Below are positions 56,942 through 59,367 of a stretch of DNA of 59,367 nt, piece by piece. This DNA is from APNM01 sp040361335 (GTDB lineage: Bacteria; Pseudomonadota; Gammaproteobacteria; Nevskiales; Salinisphaeraceae): the NCBI RefSeq assembly GCF_040361335.1, contig NZ_APNM01000020.1, positions 1 to 59,367 on the forward strand. Direction: 5' to 3'. Within the stretch, counting starts at the first letter, position 1. The number at the start of each line of letters is the position of its first letter. Below the pieces are notes generated by a model. It ran no database searches, was not told where the DNA came from, and saw only the letters and a program-made list of their open reading frames with translations. The translations under genes and the position numbers were made by a program.

Positions 56942-59133
56942 TGCTGCTGTCCCTCTCCCTCGGGCTTGCTACCGGTTTCCCAGTTGCGACAAATTTCCTC
57001 CACCTCGATTTCTGGCGGAGCTTCAGCCACCCAATACCTGTAGAATTGCGGGTCCTTACTCCTAGGAGCGGGTTTCGCGTCGCGAATCCTCACCAATGCG
57101 GGTGCCGACACACACTCGCCAAGTACAAGCGCAGTTTGTGGCGCGAGCGCCGGAATCTGCTCCAGCATCGGCCCATAGATTCCCGGGACGATTTCCTTAA
57201 AGTAGCGCAAATCCTCCGGGTTCTGCAGCCGGTGCACGATAAAGCTGCTGCATTGGGATAACACCGTCTTCGAAAGCTCGCTCGGACGCTGGGATGCCAC
57301 CACCAGACTCAAGCCGTATTTTCGGCCCTCGCGCGCGATACGCTCGAATACCTCACGGGCGATCGATTCTTCCTCACCAAACCTTGGCTGCTGAATGTAA
57401 TTCTGAGCCTCTTCAAGCACGAGCATGACAGGTAATGACCCACGTGCTTCTTCACCGCCGTGCTCTCCAAGGCGCTGAAGAAATTCGAGAATCAGCCGAC
57501 CGATAAGGGCGGTGACATTCTCCATGACCTCTGATGCCAGCAGGCTAAGATCAAGGATAACCACATCGTCCGGCTCTGGGCCGCTACGCTGTCGATTGTA
57601 AAATGGTAAATCTGTCGGTTGAACAGCAGCTTCACTTGCTAAATCCTGGTCATGTGCCGCCCCGATTCCAAGCAGATCACGAAGGAAGGCTGAAAGGACG
57701 TCTGGCGCATCAGGATACGCATCAAACATGAAGTTGAATCGAGGGTCTTCAAAGAATCTCCGAATTCTGAGAAACATTGGTCCACAAGCGTCTCTAGCTC
57801 GGGCTGGGTTTCCGGATTCCACCTGTTCTCGCATAGCGGTATCAAGCGCGCTTTCCAAAAACTCATTCCGATCAAAGTAGCGCGGTTGATCAGCACTGAC
57901 ATCTCCCGCAGCCTCAGGTCTAGTAGCCAGCAGCTGGTTCAATCGTTCTATGACAGGATCAATTGCGTCACGTATTTCCTGAAGTCGTGTTCCGCCAAGT
58001 CCGCCCTGATTTCCCTGCTGACTCGCCTGCTGTGCGATACCCTGAATCGTCTGGAGAGCCGCTTCCCATTCTTGAAGCACTCCTGGGCCAAAGGCTTGAT
58101 CTAAAGCCTGCACGTGCCCCGGAAATGTGTCACGATATCGGAGCCCGTCATGACACCGCTGTAACACATTCCCGGGTATTGCCCATTGCTGATTAGGCGC
58201 ATCATTTTCGATTAGTGAAAGGATCTGCCGAGACGCGGTTCTCAGCACCTCAAGAATTGATGCAGGTGTACCAGCTGCCGTCGAACCTGATCGTGCTAAA
58301 CGAAGAGCTCGAAGTAATACCGGAGATTGCACCCCCTCCCGCGCTCGAAATAATCGGACAAAGTCATCAGAATTCAGAAACCAATAAGGGATCGCTAATC
58401 GCTCGCGTTCAAGAGACGGGTCAGACGGGATGTACAGACACCTAACTGGATCGACGTTTTCCCATTGCCCATTGTCCTTTTCTCGCTGAAAAGCACGCCG
58501 ATATTCGCCATTGGTATCCAGGATTACACAGGTAGTCCGCCTGACCTCTGGCTGTTCTCGGATAGACTGCAGGAGACTCGCAATCGTGCACGACTTCCCC
58601 GATCCGGTGCTACCAAGAATGGCAGCGTGCTTCCCGAAAAACGCGTTTGGATCAATTCGTATGGGCCGTCCCTGTACCACCGCCGACTCGCCAATTGGGA
58701 TGCAGTATCCAGGCTCATCTGGATCGGAGGGCGCCTCTTCCTGTTTCACAGGCCCGAAAATCGCATCGAGGTCAGCCTGACCAGCCAAGTGGACTGGGTT
58801 ATCCAGCACGGGAAATAGCGATACGCCCTGCCGGAACTTGCCGCCATCAATGGTCCCAATCAGGGTCGCCTTCATCAGGCGCCGGGCCGCCGGGAGCGCC
58901 ACCATTGTCCGATCAGCCTTCATTTCAGCTTCTTCAACCAGAACGACCCGCGTTACCATCGCGACCAGACGACGTGCCCCTACCGGAATGACCACATAGG
59001 AATTGATGCGCCCGACTTCCTGCGGCCCTTCGTAGGTGCTACGGCTCATTCCCTTCAAGTCCCGGTTCAGTTCGATACTGACCTGAGCGGTATCGATGGC
59101 AACAACCCGTCCGATTTCGAAGTCATTCGCCAT
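56938..59133 (-). CDS. HerA-type ATPase (FtsK/HerA family), probable anti-phage component
   Basis: The 731-residue protein begins MANDFEIGRVVAIDTAQVSI, an N-terminal HAS-barrel. The P-loop AAILGSTGSGKSCTIASLL is near residue 174. Walker B is MLVLEEAQNYIQQPRFGEEE, and the arginine-containing REGRKYGLSLVVASQRPSEL follows. HerA forms hexameric DNA-translocating rings and in defence islands pairs with SIR2, DUF4297 or nuclease effectors encoded just upstream. ATG 59133 has an AAGGAGG ribosome site. GC content is visibly lower than in core genes, especially 57.5-58.5 kb. The partner gene falls at the window edge and cannot be identified. Confidence 0.9.
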   Translation of the reverse strand: MANDFEIGRVVAIDTAQVSIELNRDLKGMSRSTYEGPQEVGRINSYVVIPVGARRLVAMVTRVVLVEEAEMKADRTMVALPAARRLMKATLIGTIDGGKFRQGVSLFPVLDNPVHLAGQADLDAIFGPVKQEEAPSDPDEPGYCIPIGESAVVQGRPIRIDPNAFFGKHAAILGSTGSGKSCTIASLLQSIREQPEVRRTTCVILDTNGEYRRAFQREKDNGQWENVDPVRCLYIPSDPSLERERLAIPYWFLNSDDFVRLFRAREGVQSPVLLRALRLARSGSTAAGTPASILEVLRTASRQILSLIENDAPNQQWAIPGNVLQRCHDGLRYRDTFPGHVQALDQAFGPGVLQEWEAALQTIQGIAQQASQQGNQGGLGGTRLQEIRDAIDPVIERLNQLLATRPEAAGDVSADQPRYFDRNEFLESALDTAMREQVESGNPARARDACGPMFLRIRRFFEDPRFNFMFDAYPDAPDVLSAFLRDLLGIGAAHDQDLASEAAVQPTDLPFYNRQRSGPEPDDVVILDLSLLASEVMENVTALIGRLILEFLQRLGEHGGEEARGSLPVMLVLEEAQNYIQQPRFGEEESIAREVFERIAREGRKYGLSLVVASQRPSELSKTVLSQCSSFIVHRLQNPEDLRYFKEIVPGIYGPMLEQIPALAPQTALVLGECVSAPALVRIRDAKPAPRSKDPQFYRYWVAEAPPEIEVEEICRNWETGSKPEGEGQQQ

Positions 59134-59367
59134 TGCCAACGCCTCCTTGCGGGTTGTTTTTTTCAAGAGCCCGATGTGTCTCCAATACCTTGCGCCGGAT
59201 ATCTTCATCTCTGAGATCCGGCAACACGTGCTCTACGAAGCCAGCAAGCCTACCCAAGGTCGGGCCTTCCGCGATCCACACTCGCCGGTCCTTCTGCTGG
59301 CGTAATTTATTTATGAAATCACTGCTGTCCGGGGAATCTTTGAGTCATGCAAGATAATCCCATAGCT
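59123..59367 (-). CDS. Partial or broken gene upstream of herA, identity unknown
   Basis: One minus-strand frame encodes RRVWIAEGPTLGRLAGFVEH, then VLPDLRDEDIRRKVLETHRA, and ends at TGA 59125-59123, overlapping the herA start. It could begin at GTG 59281 (52 aa, AAGGA ribosome site). The same frame reads on upstream as DSPDSSDFINKLRQQKD but meets TGA at about 59347, preceded by LWDYLA. A different frame ends with HDSKIPRTAVIS at TAA 59311. So this is either a short gene after a truncated neighbour, or the C terminus of one larger gene with a stop or frameshift. The edge prevents a decision. Confidence 0.45.

Overview
This window is from a high-GC (roughly two-thirds GC) gammaproteobacterium that is probably a halophile. 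The evidence is a complete Na+-pumping NADH:quinone oxidoreductase operon (nqrA-F with apbE and nqrM), an ectoine operon (ectABC), two BCCT compatible-solute transporters, a sodium:neurotransmitter-type symporter and acidic housekeeping proteins. The core gene order (dnaK-dnaJ-dapB-carA-carB and greA-yhbY-rlmE-ftsH-folP-glmM-tpiA-secG, then tRNA-fMet-rimP-nusA-infB, and nadK-recN-bamE-smpB-ssrA) is typical of Pseudomonas/Ectothiorhodospira-like gammaproteobacteria. Family-level placement is inference.

Layout. 1-2.4 kb: minus-strand initiator-tRNA/rimP/nusA/infB operon, with infB cut by the window edge. 2.6-4.7 kb: TonB-dependent receptor. 4.7-12.6 kb: nqrABCDEF-apbE-nqrM-CBS, all minus. 12.7-19.8 kb: secG, tpiA, glmM, folP, ftsH, rlmE and greA (minus), with yhbY divergent. 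20-32.7 kb: an accessory block between greA and carB holding ubiA, gshA, a CDF transporter, an ECF sigma/anti-sigma pair with a divergent DUF4168 gene, queH, an HD-domain protein, a BCCT carrier, a diguanylate cyclase and ectABC. 32.8-43.5 kb: carB, carA, dapB, dnaJ, dnaK, grpE, hrcA (minus). 43.7-46.8 kb: nadK, recN, bamE (plus). 46.8-50.2 kb: a coupled BCCT/rnfH/NSS-symporter group where ratA-ratB would be expected. 50.3-52.6 kb: smpB, an IS481-family insertion and ssrA (tmRNA). 52.7 kb to the end: an accessory island directly 3' of tmRNA with hsdR, a HepT/MntA module, a broken ImmA/IrrE-type gene and a HerA ATPase.

The most unusual signal is a set of intergenic elements built from inward-facing arms of short tandem units (CACAGAGG/CACAAAGA octamers, GATTGGT heptamers, and an ATCCACAGATT type). 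There are eight in this window. Each lies within 0-9 nt downstream of a stop codon (nqrF, nqrE, folP, carA, dapB, dnaJ, dnaK, smpB). Several run to within 7-9 nt of the next start codon, so they fill the intergenic gap of otherwise compact operons. One is nested inside another, one has been interrupted by the IS481 element, and several contribute codons, stop codons or start regions to the flanking genes.

How the genes work together: Na+ extrusion by NQR, with flavinylation by ApbE and Fe-site maturation by NqrM, supplies the sodium gradient probably used by the BCCT and NSS carriers. EctABC adds endogenous osmolyte synthesis. The dnaK promoter is a near-perfect sigma32 site, and the ECF sigma operon has matching candidate promoters on both sides of its divergent intergenic region.
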